A DNA stretch of 27,908 nucleotides from Bacillota bacterium (GTDB lineage Bacteria > Bacillota > Clostridia > Christensenellales > UMGS416): the NCBI GenBank assembly GCA_023422005.1, contig JAEZSC010000120.1:1-27908 (forward strand), given 5' to 3'. The position numbers and the translations under genes are program-made. Each line of letters opens with the position of its first letter. Position 1 is the stretch's first letter. This document shows, piece by piece, positions 6,962 to 14,167 of the stretch. The notes beneath the pieces were generated by a model. The model made no database searches. It saw only the letters and a program-made list of their open reading frames with translations, and was not told the origin of the DNA.

Positions 6962-7831
6962 ATGAGAAGGCAGACGATCACATGTATCATTCTTCTGCTG
7001 CTGTTTGTTTTGCTGCCTGCTCTTGCGCTGGCCGATGGTACGATTTATCAATCCATCATAGCAAAAACCCCTGCGAATGATGCAAACAACACTACAGACG
7101 CGGCAGCCGCCAACGCCGAACTCATAAACGCAGCAAAACATCTATACCTTGATCAAGTGGTTCCAACATTGCTGGAAGACAAAGTGAATATGCTCAACGA
7201 AAAAATAACGGATACTATGATGAAATCCGCGACGATCCTGGGTCCTGTTCCGGTATTCGCCCGCCAAGGAACAAAGGCCGTGACCGATTCAGCATCCCTG
7301 ATTTCGGATGTGAATGATACGAAAACATGGGCTTTTATAGCCGTTTCCGGTGATCAACCGTTGGCGGTTCTCCACTTGGGATTCCGTCGTGAAACCTATT
7401 TCCTTTCAGAATATACGGGAAGCACGCAAGCGGAACAATACATGGAATGTTGCAGGAACCTTGGCAAAACAAACTGGAAGGATATCCTGCTGCTTCGCAT
7501 ACAAAACGATGAGCTCTTTGTCGGCAGCGACGATCACATCATGCTGAAAGCTTCCGCCAACAACCCATCGGCAAAGGCATACACATTTTCCTCACTGTCC
7601 AAAGCCGTGGCGCAGCAAGACCAGTACAATCGGGAACACCCGAATCAGATCGGCGGAAGCAGCCTTGCGGATTTCCTGGAAGGCAACGTGGCAACCGCCG
7701 CGTCAAGCAACGCCCGGAAAAGCGGACCAGCCGCCATGTACCTTTTGATCGGGATGGCCGTTGGCCTTGTGGCAGGCGCAGCCGCCACGGCCCTGGTGTT
7801 CACGCTGGCCCGGCGCAAGCGGTCTGTCTAA
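6962..7831 (+). CDS. Secreted, C-terminally membrane-anchored protein of unknown function
   Basis: This 289-aa protein has a signal peptide (MRR, hydrophobic core LLLLFVLLPALALA, likely cleavage after residue 24), an extracellular middle part and a C-terminal transmembrane helix (about 259-282) followed by the basic stop-transfer ARRKRSV. The protein would be a type I membrane protein facing outward. There is no LPXTG motif and no recognised domain. The start ATG 6962 is preceded by AGAAGGGGG; the frame is open further upstream, but that part is a shadow of azlD. The coding sequence is visibly less GC-rich than its neighbours, hinting at separate ancestry. A hairpin terminator follows at 7870. 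Confidence 0.82.
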   Translation: MRRQTITCIILLLLFVLLPALALADGTIYQSIIAKTPANDANNTTDAAAANAELINAAKHLYLDQVVPTLLEDKVNMLNEKITDTMMKSATILGPVPVFARQGTKAVTDSASLISDVNDTKTWAFIAVSGDQPLAVLHLGFRRETYFLSEYTGSTQAEQYMECCRNLGKTNWKDILLLRIQNDELFVGSDDHIMLKASANNPSAKAYTFSSLSKAVAQQDQYNREHPNQIGGSSLADFLEGNVATAASSNARKSGPAAMYLLIGMAVGLVAGAAATALVFTLARRKRSV

Positions 7832-7869
7832 AAGGGGTCACAGGTGCCTTGCAAACCTATCATAAAGCA

Positions 7870-7892
7870 AGGGAGGCCAGCGGCCTCCCTTT
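7870..7892. terminator. Hairpin between convergent genes
   Basis: A 9-bp perfect stem, AGGGAGGCC/GGCCTCCCT, has a 3-nt loop. It is followed on the plus strand by a short, interrupted T stretch (TTCATCT) and on the minus strand by TGCTTTAT. It sits between the plus gene ending at 7831 and the minus gene ending at 7896, so it probably acts in both directions, though the T-tracts are weak. Confidence 0.65.
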
Positions 7893-7895
7893 CAT

Positions 7896-8993
7896 CTAGA
7901 ACTTACCCGGTATCCATCCTTTATCCACACAGCACCGGTAACTCCACCCTGGCATCCGCGCTTCCTGCTCCGGCGAGAGGCGGTAGTTCCAGAACACCCA
8001 GCCCTGCAGGCGCTCGTAGAGCTCCAGCTGAATGTCGGCATACAGCCGATGGGCGTGGTCGGCGTTGCCGGCATCCCGCAGCGCCCGGCTAGGCAGTCCC
8101 AGCGACCATTCGCCCACGAAGATGTCGAATTGCGTGGCCATGCGTTGCATCATCGGCAGCCGGCGGCGCATCATTTCCACGTGGTCGTAGAGCTCCATGA
8201 CCTGATGGCGGTCGTCGTGGCACTGGTAGATATGGGTGTCCAGCAGCACGCCGGGGTGCTGCTCCTTGGGCAGGAAGCCGTCCCATATCTTCATCTCCGA
8301 CAGTTTATCGCCCAAATCCGGCAGGTAATCCCGGTTCACGCGGGCGCCCTCATCGCCATAGTCCAACGCGAAGCGAAAGCCGTCGTGGAACACGACCTTG
8401 ATATCCGGCCCGCAGTGGCGGCGCACGGCGTCGTGGCCGCGGCGGTAATAATCCTTGAGCACGCTCAAAGGCACTTCCCAGCTGGGTTCGTTGAGCAGCT
8501 GGATGCCCCACAGCGCCGGGTGGCTGCCCCAGCGGGCGGCCAGGCGCTCCACGAAACGCACCGAATCGTCCACATTTTCCGGGTACAGCGGCCATTCCAG
8601 CACGTTCTGTATGCCGCCGTTGTCGAAGCCGTTCTGGCAGCCCTGGGCGGCGTGCAGGTCTATGAGCACGGCCAGGCCGTGCTTGTGAGCCCAATCCATG
8701 GCGCTATCCAGCATGTCCGCCGCGCCAACAAAGGGCGGCTTGTCGCCGAACAGCCAGTGGCCCACGGGGATGCGCACGAGGTTGAGCCCGTGATCTGCGA
8801 TCCACGCGAAATCGGCCTCGGTGAAGAAGCTCTCATGATGAGGCCGCAGCCGCGTGGCGGCGTCCGGCCCCAGCTCGCGGCAGAAGGACGTCTCGTCCCG
8901 GGCCCGAAGGCCCTCAAACAGCGCCGGCGTCATCCATTTCTCCAGCACCAGCCAGCCGCCCAGGTTCACGCCGCGAATCTTGCCCAGCTCCAT
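7896..8993 (-). CDS. Glycoside hydrolase family 5, exo-1,3-beta-glucanase-like
   Basis: This 365-aa retaining glycosidase has the TIM-barrel layout of GH5. The N-terminus RGVNLGGWLVLEKWMTPALF (7-26) closely recalls fungal exo-1,3-glucanases (GH5_9), as do VRIPVGHW (73-80) and LIDLHAAQGCQNGFDNGG (110-127). The acid/base is E169 in LLNEP and the nucleophile is E295 in IFVGEWS; H254 and Y256 (DTHIY) complete the site. There is no signal peptide, so the enzyme should act in the cytoplasm on imported beta-glucan oligosaccharides. AAGGAG lies five bases before the ATG. Subfamily and exact substrate are inference. Confidence 0.9.
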   Translation of the reverse strand: MELGKIRGVNLGGWLVLEKWMTPALFEGLRARDETSFCRELGPDAATRLRPHHESFFTEADFAWIADHGLNLVRIPVGHWLFGDKPPFVGAADMLDSAMDWAHKHGLAVLIDLHAAQGCQNGFDNGGIQNVLEWPLYPENVDDSVRFVERLAARWGSHPALWGIQLLNEPSWEVPLSVLKDYYRRGHDAVRRHCGPDIKVVFHDGFRFALDYGDEGARVNRDYLPDLGDKLSEMKIWDGFLPKEQHPGVLLDTHIYQCHDDRHQVMELYDHVEMMRRRLPMMQRMATQFDIFVGEWSLGLPSRALRDAGNADHAHRLYADIQLELYERLQGWVFWNYRLSPEQEARMPGWSYRCCVDKGWIPGKF

Positions 8994-9042
8994 GCCCTTC
9001 TCCTTATACTAATCCGCAGTTTAAAACGTTGTGTTTTTAACT

Positions 9043-9164
9043 TGCCGCATATTATGCGGCAGCGGGCAAAGCCCGCGCGGATGGCGTTCAATGCTGGCCG
9101 CTTGCGGCTCTGCCGCAACGGCAATCAAAGATTGCCGGATGAAAAATATGAAATGTTTTTCATC
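9043..9164. repeat. Array of five consecutive short hairpins
   Basis: Five perfect inverted repeats follow one another in about 120 bp. They are TGCCGCAT/ATGCGGCA (9043-9061), GCGGGC/GCCCGC (9062-9076), TTGCGGC/GCCGCAA (9102-9118), GGCAATC/GATTGCC (9120-9136) and GATGAAAAA/TTTTTCATC (9138-9164). The first four have 3-nt loops (ATT, AAA, TCT, AAA). The array lies downstream of the radical SAM gene and upstream of the GH5 gene, both on the minus strand. It has no T-run terminator of standard form on the minus strand except after the last hairpin. The style resembles the block at 27223-27737. Confidence 0.75.
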
Positions 9165-9175
9165 GCGGAACAGTA

Positions 9176-9787
9176 TTATTCCTCTTCAATATAAGTGCGC
9201 ACGCGGAAGCCCACACCCAGCCCCTGGGCGATGGCGCGGCTTTGTTCAACCTTTTCAGGCCCGATGGTGTCCACGACGGTCAGCACGACCTGGATGCCTT
9301 GGTCCCGGCACGCGGCGGCAAAATCCAGCATGGCCTGAAAGCCCTCTCCGCCCCGCTCCGGTTGGCAGATGGCGTCGTATTCTTCGCTGGTCGGCGCGTT
9401 CAGGCTGATGCTGACCACGTCCACCAAGCCACGGAGTTTGGCCGCCACGTCATAGCCGTGGATCAGGCTGGCCTGGCCGTTGGTGTTCAATCGCACCGGG
9501 GGGCTGCCCCTTCTTTTCAGTTCCCGGCACACATCCAGCAGCACACCCAGCGCCATCGTGGGCTCGCCGAAGCCGCAGAACACGACCTCGGAATAGGCCC
9601 CCGGCCCGCCCAGCGCGTCGATCTGCACCAGCACGTCGGCGGCGGTGGGCTCTTTTTCCAGCCATAGTTCATGGCCGCAAAAGTCGCCGCTGTGGTGGCG
9701 CACGCAGAACACACAGTCGAAGGTGCAGCGGTTGGTGATGTTCAGATACAGCCCGCCTTGCAGCGGATAGGCATAGGTGTTGCTCAT
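9176..9787 (-). CDS. TatD-associated radical SAM protein
   Basis: This short radical SAM protein (203 aa) has the cluster motif C21-x3-C25-x2-C28 (CTFDCVFC) near the N-terminus. GFGEPT at 72-77 is the usual second motif of SAM binding. Length, sequence style and adjacency match the family known as TatD-linked radical SAM proteins, which lack an assigned reaction. Its ATG overlaps the stop of tatD (ATGA, 9784-9787), so the two are co-translated. The C-terminus ends in the acidic IEEE. Only the association is known, not the substrate. Confidence 0.9.
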   Translation of the reverse strand: MSNTYAYPLQGGLYLNITNRCTFDCVFCVRHHSGDFCGHELWLEKEPTAADVLVQIDALGGPGAYSEVVFCGFGEPTMALGVLLDVCRELKRRGSPPVRLNTNGQASLIHGYDVAAKLRGLVDVVSISLNAPTSEEYDAICQPERGGEGFQAMLDFAAACRDQGIQVVLTVVDTIGPEKVEQSRAIAQGLGVGFRVRTYIEEE

Positions 9788-10590
9788 GGCTTTGTCTTCA
9801 CTCCAAATTCATCGATGCCGAACAGGCGGCATCCATTCTCCAAACACGTATGCGCCAGCTCCTCCACGGGTACGCCCCGCAGCGCCGCCACAGCAGCGGC
9901 GGTGTGGCGCACATGGGCGGGCTGGTTGCGCCGCCCGCGCACCGGCTCCGGCGAAAGATAGGGGCTGTCGGTCTCGATGAGCAGCCGGTCGGCGGGCACA
10001 TAGCGCGCGACCTCGTGCAGGTTGCGGGCATTCTTGAAGGTCACCGGCCCGGCCAGGGAGATGTACAGCCCATGGTCCAGGCACTCCCGCGCCGTCTCCA
10101 CACTGCCGGAGAAGCAATGCATCACGCCGGGCGCCAAGCCCTGGCGCACCAGCGGCAGCGTATCGCCCCAGGCCTCGCGGATGTGGTAGATAGCTGGCAG
10201 ACCCGCCTGCCGGGCCAGCTCGATCTGCTGCCGGAAGCAGCGCATCTGGGCATCCCTGGGCTGGAAGTCGTAATGGTAATCCAACCCGATCTCGCCGATG
10301 GCCACGACACGGGGGTGCGCCGCCCATGTCCGCAGGGTGGTAAGCTCACTGTCGGGCAGGTCGTGGGCGGCGTGGGGGTGCACGCCCACCGAGGCCAGCA
10401 GCATCGGGTGGGCCTGGGCCAGCGCCACGGCCCGCTCGGAGCTGCCCATGTCCGCGGCGGCGCACAGGCACAGCGCAACGCCACTTGCGCGCAGCGCGGC
10501 GATGACCTCTTCACGGTCGGCATCGAAAGCCTCGTCGTCCAGATGAGCGTGGGTATCAAACAGCCGCAGCGCGGCGGGCGTATCGGTCAT
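9784..10590 (-). CDS. tatD: TatD family metal-dependent hydrolase (DNase)
   Basis: This 268-aa TIM-barrel metal-dependent hydrolase is related to TatD and YcfH, which have 3'-5' exonuclease activity in DNA repair and quality control. Metal ligands are all present: H14 and H16 (FDTHAHLD), E100 (GEIGLDYH), H136 (YHIREAW), H158 (HCFSGS) and D208 (ETDSPYL). I choose ATG 10590 because GGAG lies six bases upstream; the longer in-frame ATG at 10623 has no Shine-Dalgarno. The last base triplet overlaps the start of the radical SAM gene. No own promoter is obvious in the repeat-rich region upstream. Confidence 0.94.
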   Translation of the reverse strand: MTDTPAALRLFDTHAHLDDEAFDADREEVIAALRASGVALCLCAAADMGSSERAVALAQAHPMLLASVGVHPHAAHDLPDSELTTLRTWAAHPRVVAIGEIGLDYHYDFQPRDAQMRCFRQQIELARQAGLPAIYHIREAWGDTLPLVRQGLAPGVMHCFSGSVETARECLDHGLYISLAGPVTFKNARNLHEVARYVPADRLLIETDSPYLSPEPVRGRRNQPAHVRHTAAAVAALRGVPVEELAHTCLENGCRLFGIDEFGVKTKP

Positions 10591-10667
10591 GTCGGTCTCC
10601 GTCGTCGCAGATTCACTCAGCATATCATACCACGAACGAGCCGATCAAACCAGAATGAGCTGAAAAG

Positions 10668-10700
10668 CCACAGCCGCCGGCCCGAAGGCAGCGGCTGTGG
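10668..10700. repeat. 10-bp inverted repeat
   Basis: Perfect arms CCACAGCCGC and GCGGCTGTGG flank a 13-nt loop. No T-run follows. It lies beside the larger palindromic element at 10726-10838 and may be part of the same insertion. Confidence 0.7.
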
Positions 10701-10725
10701 TGTGACAACAGAGTTTCCATGCAAG

Positions 10726-10838
10726 GCTTCCCCTGGAGGGGAAGCTGTCGCCGAAGGCGACTGATGAGGTGTGCCAACCATATCGGAGCGAGACACCTCA
10801 TCCGTCGCTACGCGCCACCTTCCCCTCAAGGGGAAGGC
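10726..10838. repeat. Nested palindromic, MITE-like intergenic element
   Basis: The whole segment is an imperfect inverted repeat with arms of about 46 bp (10726-10772 and 10793-10838) around a 20-nt centre. Each arm starts with a small hairpin: GCTTCCCC-TGGA-GGGGAAGC on the left, CCTTCCCC-TCAA-GGGGAAGG on the right. The inner 10 bp, GATGAGGTGT/ACACCTCATC, are perfect. A further GTCGCC-GAA-GGCGAC hairpin sits in the left arm. I recall very similar GGGGAAGG...GATGAGGTG palindromes scattered through genomes of gut Clostridia. No open frame here is convincing. It fills the gap between tatD and the feo operon end. Confidence 0.8.
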
Positions 10839-10885
10839 ATGATAGGTCGCTTGAGTACAAGCAGAATCTGAGTGCTATGGTCTGA

Positions 10886-11077
10886 TTAGTGACAGCAGGA
10901 TGCAGTTTTGCCTGTAGTTGCAGCGCTGCACCCGGCGCGGGCGGAGCAGCCCTCACACCCGCCGCAGCCCGCAGGCGGAACCAGCTTTGCCCGGCGATGC
11001 TTCACCACGGCCCGCCCCACGATGGCGGCCAGCGCGCCCACAACGGCGACGAGGATGACGATATCGATGGGATTCAT
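10886..11077 (-). CDS. FeoB-associated Cys-rich membrane protein
   Basis: This 63-aa protein has one N-terminal transmembrane helix (IDIVILVAVVGALAAIVGRAVV) and a Cys-rich tail: CGGCEGC, then C and a final CC before the terminal His. This is the pattern of the FeoB-associated family found directly after feoB in Firmicutes; it may pass or hold ferrous iron. It is separated from feoB by 30 bp and is the last gene of the feoA-feoB operon. Its small size and composition fit the family well. The mechanism is not established. Confidence 0.9.
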   Translation of the reverse strand: MNPIDIVILVAVVGALAAIVGRAVVKHRRAKLVPPAGCGGCEGCSARAGCSAATTGKTASCCH

Positions 11078-11107
11078 GGATAAACTCCCTTCTCCGTATC
11101 CTCAGCC

Positions 11108-13183
11108 CTAATAGCCCAGCAGACGGCCTACCTGGAAAACCGCGAAGGACACGACCCAGGCCACGGTGAACCAGTAGCCGATGGCAAACCACGTCCACTT
11201 GGCAGAGCTCATCTCGCTGCGCAGGGCGGATACGGCGGCCATGCACGGGATGTTGAGCAGGTTGAACAGCAGGAACGAGATGGCGGCCAGCGGCGAGAAG
11301 GTGGCCACCAGCGTGGTAGAGAGCGCAGCGGCGGCGCCATCGTCGGCCACCGCGTCGCCAGCGCCATACAGCACGCCCAGCGTGGAAACGATGGCTTCCT
11401 TGGCGATGAAGCCAGTCAGGATGGCCACGGCAGCCTTCCAGCCTTCGGGGCCCGAGGCGAAGCCCAGCGGAACGAAGATGTAGCGCAGGCCGTTGCCGAT
11501 GATGCCCAGCATGCTGTCCTGGCTGTTGGCTTCCACCATCTGCAGCGAGAAGTTGAAGTTGCTCAGGAACCATACGACGACGGTGGCGCCCAGGATGACC
11601 GTGCCGGCGCGCACCATGAAGCCCTTGAGCTTATCCCACAGGTGCAGCGCCAGGCTCTTGAGCTGCGGCAGGTGATAGGACGGCAGCTCCATGATGAAGG
11701 GCGACGCCTCGTTCTTCATGACCAGCTTCTTGAGCAGGATGCCGCTCAGGATGGCCACCACGATGCCGGCGATGTAGATAGAGAACACGACGAGGTCGGA
11801 ATTGCTGGCGAACAGCGCCGCCGTGAACACGGCGTAGATGGGCATCTTGGCGCCGCAGGACATGAAGGGCACCAGGATCATCGTCAGGCGACGGTCGCGC
11901 TCGTTGGGCAGCGTGCGCGCGGCCATCAGCGCCGGCACGCTGCAGCCAAAGCCCATCAGCATGGGCAGGAAGGAGCGGCCGGACAGGCCGAAGCGGCGCA
12001 GCAAGCGGTCCATCAGGAAGGCTGCGCGGGCCATGTAGCCGCTATCCTCCAGTATGGAGAGGAACAGGAACAGCAGCATGATCTGCGGCACGAAGGAAAG
12101 CATGGCGCCCACGCCGCCCACGATGCCATCCACGACCAAGCCCATGGCCCAATCGGAAGCGCCCAGGGCCGTTAACCCCGCAGCGATGCCTCCGCCCAAC
12201 CAGCCGATCAGCTCTTCCGTGAGGCCCTGCAGCCACACGCCTGGGCTGGGAAGGTCCGGGATGCCCAGCAGCGTTTCGCCGAAGGTCAAATGGAACACCA
12301 GGAACATGAAGCCCAGGAAGATCGGGATGCCCAAAATGCGGTTGGTCAGCACCCGGTCCACCTTGTCGGACATTGTCAGCGCGCCTACGCGCTGGTCCTT
12401 GCGGGTGAGGTTGGGCGAATAGTTGGCAGTGATGTATTGGTAGCGTTGGTCGGCCACCCAGGCCTCGAAATCCTCCACATTGCCGACGCGCTGAGCCTCA
12501 ACGCGCAGCTGCGCCACGCGCTCCTTGGCGGCTTCGGTCAAAACGGCTGCGCCGGGCAGCGGGTCATTCTCCAGCAGCTTGACGCCGTGGAACACCGCAT
12601 GGCGCAGGTGGGCGGCCCGGGCTTCGGCCACGATGACGTCCAGCTCATGGCCCAGCGCCGTCTGCGAAAGCACCGAGGCGCCCTGGCGCGGCTGGGCTGC
12701 CGCCGCCTCGCAGGCATGGATGAGCTGATGGACGCCGCGGGCCTTGAGCGCCGACACCGTGACCACCGGCAAGCCCAGCGCCTGCTGCAAAGCCGGCACG
12801 TCGATGCGGTCGCCGTTGCGTTCCACAAGGTCGATCATGTTGAGAGCAACGACGATGGGCACGTCGGTCTCCATGAGCTGCGTGGTCAGATACAGGTTGC
12901 GCTCCAGATTGGTGGCGTCCACGATGTTGATGATGACATCGGGCGTATGATCGATCAGATAATTGCGGGCGATGACCTCTTCCTGCGTATAGGGCGAAAG
13001 CGAATAAATGCCCGGCAGGTCGATGATGTTGTGGAGCTTCCCCTCGTGCTTGTACTGGCCTTCCTTGCGGTCCACAGTGACGCCCGGCCAGTTGCCCACA
13101 TGGGCTGTGCTGCCGGTCAGCTCATTGAACAGCGTGGTCTTGCCGCTGTTGGGGTTGCCGGCCAGTGCAAATGTCAGTGCCAT
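11108..13183 (-). CDS. feoB: Ferrous iron transport protein B
   Basis: FeoB imports Fe2+ across the cytoplasmic membrane. The 691-aa protein starts with a G-protein domain: G1 GNPNSGKTT (9-17), G3 DLPG (55-58) and G4 NMID (115-118). A helical guanine-dissociation-inhibitor domain follows, then the polytopic membrane part. Both Gate-type Cys motifs are present: GFGCSVPA (near residue 411) and MSCGAKMP (near residue 441). The start at 13183 has GGGGAGG five bases upstream. It sits 28 bp behind feoA, ahead of the Cys-rich partner, all under the operator-promoter at 13518-13565. Confidence 0.97.
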   Translation of the reverse strand: MALTFALAGNPNSGKTTLFNELTGSTAHVGNWPGVTVDRKEGQYKHEGKLHNIIDLPGIYSLSPYTQEEVIARNYLIDHTPDVIINIVDATNLERNLYLTTQLMETDVPIVVALNMIDLVERNGDRIDVPALQQALGLPVVTVSALKARGVHQLIHACEAAAAQPRQGASVLSQTALGHELDVIVAEARAAHLRHAVFHGVKLLENDPLPGAAVLTEAAKERVAQLRVEAQRVGNVEDFEAWVADQRYQYITANYSPNLTRKDQRVGALTMSDKVDRVLTNRILGIPIFLGFMFLVFHLTFGETLLGIPDLPSPGVWLQGLTEELIGWLGGGIAAGLTALGASDWAMGLVVDGIVGGVGAMLSFVPQIMLLFLFLSILEDSGYMARAAFLMDRLLRRFGLSGRSFLPMLMGFGCSVPALMAARTLPNERDRRLTMILVPFMSCGAKMPIYAVFTAALFASNSDLVVFSIYIAGIVVAILSGILLKKLVMKNEASPFIMELPSYHLPQLKSLALHLWDKLKGFMVRAGTVILGATVVVWFLSNFNFSLQMVEANSQDSMLGIIGNGLRYIFVPLGFASGPEGWKAAVAILTGFIAKEAIVSTLGVLYGAGDAVADDGAAAALSTTLVATFSPLAAISFLLFNLLNIPCMAAVSALRSEMSSAKWTWFAIGYWFTVAWVVSFAVFQVGRLLGY

Positions 13184-13211
13184 AGGTACCTCCCCTCGTT
13201 TCGCTACAACG

Positions 13212-13439
13212 CTATATTTGTTCGACGAGCACTTCTTCGGCCTCGGCCTTGCGCACGCTGAGCTCGTAGCCGCGCAGGCGGATCTCCATGGGGTCTCCCA
13301 GCGGGGCCAGCTTGCGCATGGTCACCTGCGCACCCGGCGTGATACCCATGTCAAAAAGCCTCCTGCGCAGCGCACCCGCGCCGGTTACTTTCACCACGGT
13401 GCCGCTCTGACCGGGTTTGAGTTCTTTGAGTGTCGTCAT
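13212..13439 (-). CDS. feoA: Ferrous iron transport protein A (SH3-like)
   Basis: This 75-aa SH3-like protein supports FeoB. Typical features are the TTLKELKPGQSGTVVKVTG start, the LRRRLFDMGITPGAQVTM core and the IRLRGYELSVRKAEAEEV end. ATG 13439 is preferred over an upstream in-frame ATG because GGGGGAG lies six bases before it. It is the first gene of the minus-strand feo operon. The untranslated leader runs to about 13530, within the putative metallo-repressor operator. Confidence 0.95.
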   Translation of the reverse strand: MTTLKELKPGQSGTVVKVTGAGALRRRLFDMGITPGAQVTMRKLAPLGDPMEIRLRGYELSVRKAEAEEVLVEQI

Positions 13440-13517
13440 GTCCTTCTCCCCCATTTGCCACAAATTTTCGCCGCACTTCTCAAAGGAATCCTTCCATCAT
13501 CCGCACAACGTTTTATT

Positions 13518-13535
13518 TGTTAGCCTTTCCTAACA
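13518..13535. promoter_or_regulatory. DtxR-type operator over the feo transcription start
   Basis: A perfect 6-bp inverted repeat, TGTTAG-CCTTTC-CTAACA, resembles the TTAGGTTAGCCTAACC core of DtxR/IdeR boxes. It begins two bases downstream of the feo -10 hexamer and so covers the start of transcription. The divergent DtxR-type gene is the obvious candidate for its ligand protein. Repression when iron is replete is the expected logic. Confidence 0.75.
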
Positions 13536-13536
13536 C

Positions 13537-13565
13537 AGTATACGACCAAAATCACCAAGCGTCAA
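13537..13565 (-). promoter_or_regulatory. feoAB promoter (sigma-A type)
   Basis: On the minus strand, -35 TTGACG (13565-13560), 17 bp, and -10 TATACT (13542-13537). The hexamers match consensus at five of six positions each. It is flanked by the perfect inverted repeat at 13518-13535 and a degenerate one at 13571-13588. Confidence 0.85.
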
Positions 13566-13570
13566 TATAA

Positions 13571-13588
13571 AGTTAGCCGAAACTTACC
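13571..13588. promoter_or_regulatory. Second, degenerate DtxR-type half-palindrome
   Basis: AGTTAG-CCGAAA-CTTACC repeats the GTTAGCC half of the operator at 13518-13535 with the same 6-bp spacer, but only four of six arm positions are complementary. It lies just upstream of the feo -35. It may serve as a weaker second site. Confidence 0.45.
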
Positions 13589-13709
13589 ATCTATTCGATT
13601 TATTGAAAACGCCATGGAAGAATTTTCAGCATTTGAGTCGGAGCAAATGTTTGTCGCGAAAGGATGATAGCACGTTGTAAAAAGGGTTCCTTGTTCCTGC
13701 CAATCGTGC

Positions 13710-13715
13710 TATGAT
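13710..13715 (+). promoter_or_regulatory. Candidate -10 hexamer of the DtxR-type gene
   Basis: TATGAT (5/6) lies 32-37 bp before the TTG start codon. A clear -35 is lacking; TTCCTT at 17 bp is the best. If correct, the ATG at 13711 lies within the promoter and cannot be the start codon. Confidence 0.4.
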
Positions 13716-13746
13716 AATCGTTAAAGCATCATTGCAGGAGAATGTC

Positions 13747-14118
13747 TTGGAAAAACTGACCGTGTCCATGGAAAACTATCTGGAAGCCGTCTACGAGCTG
13801 TCGCAGGCAGCCAGCGGCGCGCGCCTGACCGACATCGCCACGCGCATGGGCGTGACAAAGGCCAGCGCCAACAACGCCATGGCCGTGCTGTCGGACAAGG
13901 GCCTGATCACCAACGAAAAGTATCAGGAGATCACGCTGACCCCGCAAGGCGCCGCCCTGGCCCGTCTGGTCAGCGGCAAGCACGCGGCGCTGCAGCGCTT
14001 TTTCATCGAGGTGCTGGGCGTGGAACCGGCCATTGCCGAGCAGGACGCCTGCGCCATCGAGCACGTCATCAGCCACGAGACCATCAAAGCCGTGGAAAGA
14101 TATTTAAAGAATCGCTGA
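13747..14118 (+). CDS. DtxR/IdeR-type metal-dependent transcriptional repressor (two-domain, short)
   Basis: This 123-aa regulator has an N-terminal winged helix (ARLTDIATRMGVTKASANNAMAVLSDKGLI) and a dimerisation/metal domain. With TTG 13747 as start, H79, C102, E105 and H106 (ACAIEH) coincide with the ligand positions of corynebacterial DtxR. The Cys suggests iron rather than manganese sensing, since MntR has Glu there. Residue 10 is Asn where DtxR has Met and MntR Asp. The C-terminal SH3 domain of DtxR is absent, as in MntR. AGGAG lies six bases before the TTG; an upstream ATG (13711) has no Shine-Dalgarno and overlaps the promoter. It is divergent from the feo operon and very probably controls it. 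Confidence 0.9.
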   Translation: MEKLTVSMENYLEAVYELSQAASGARLTDIATRMGVTKASANNAMAVLSDKGLITNEKYQEITLTPQGAALARLVSGKHAALQRFFIEVLGVEPAIAEQDACAIEHVISHETIKAVERYLKNR

Positions 14119-14167
14119 ACAAAACATGGCCCCCGCCCCAAGTCAGCCGGCAAACAGGTGAGCGCCG

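Noticed and set aside
8049..9194. 381-aa plus-strand open frame opposite GH5
   Set aside because: His/Val/Ala-rich mirror of the GH5 gene, with no motif and no Shine-Dalgarno.
9850..10764. 304-aa plus-strand open frame opposite tatD
   Set aside because: Mirror of tatD running into the palindromic repeat.
10617..10829. 70-aa minus-strand open frame over the MITE-like element
   Set aside because: Translation of palindromic repeat DNA; no ribosome binding site.
12290..13261. 323-aa plus-strand open frame opposite feoB
   Set aside because: Shadow of feoB; the GTPase and gate motifs are on the minus strand.
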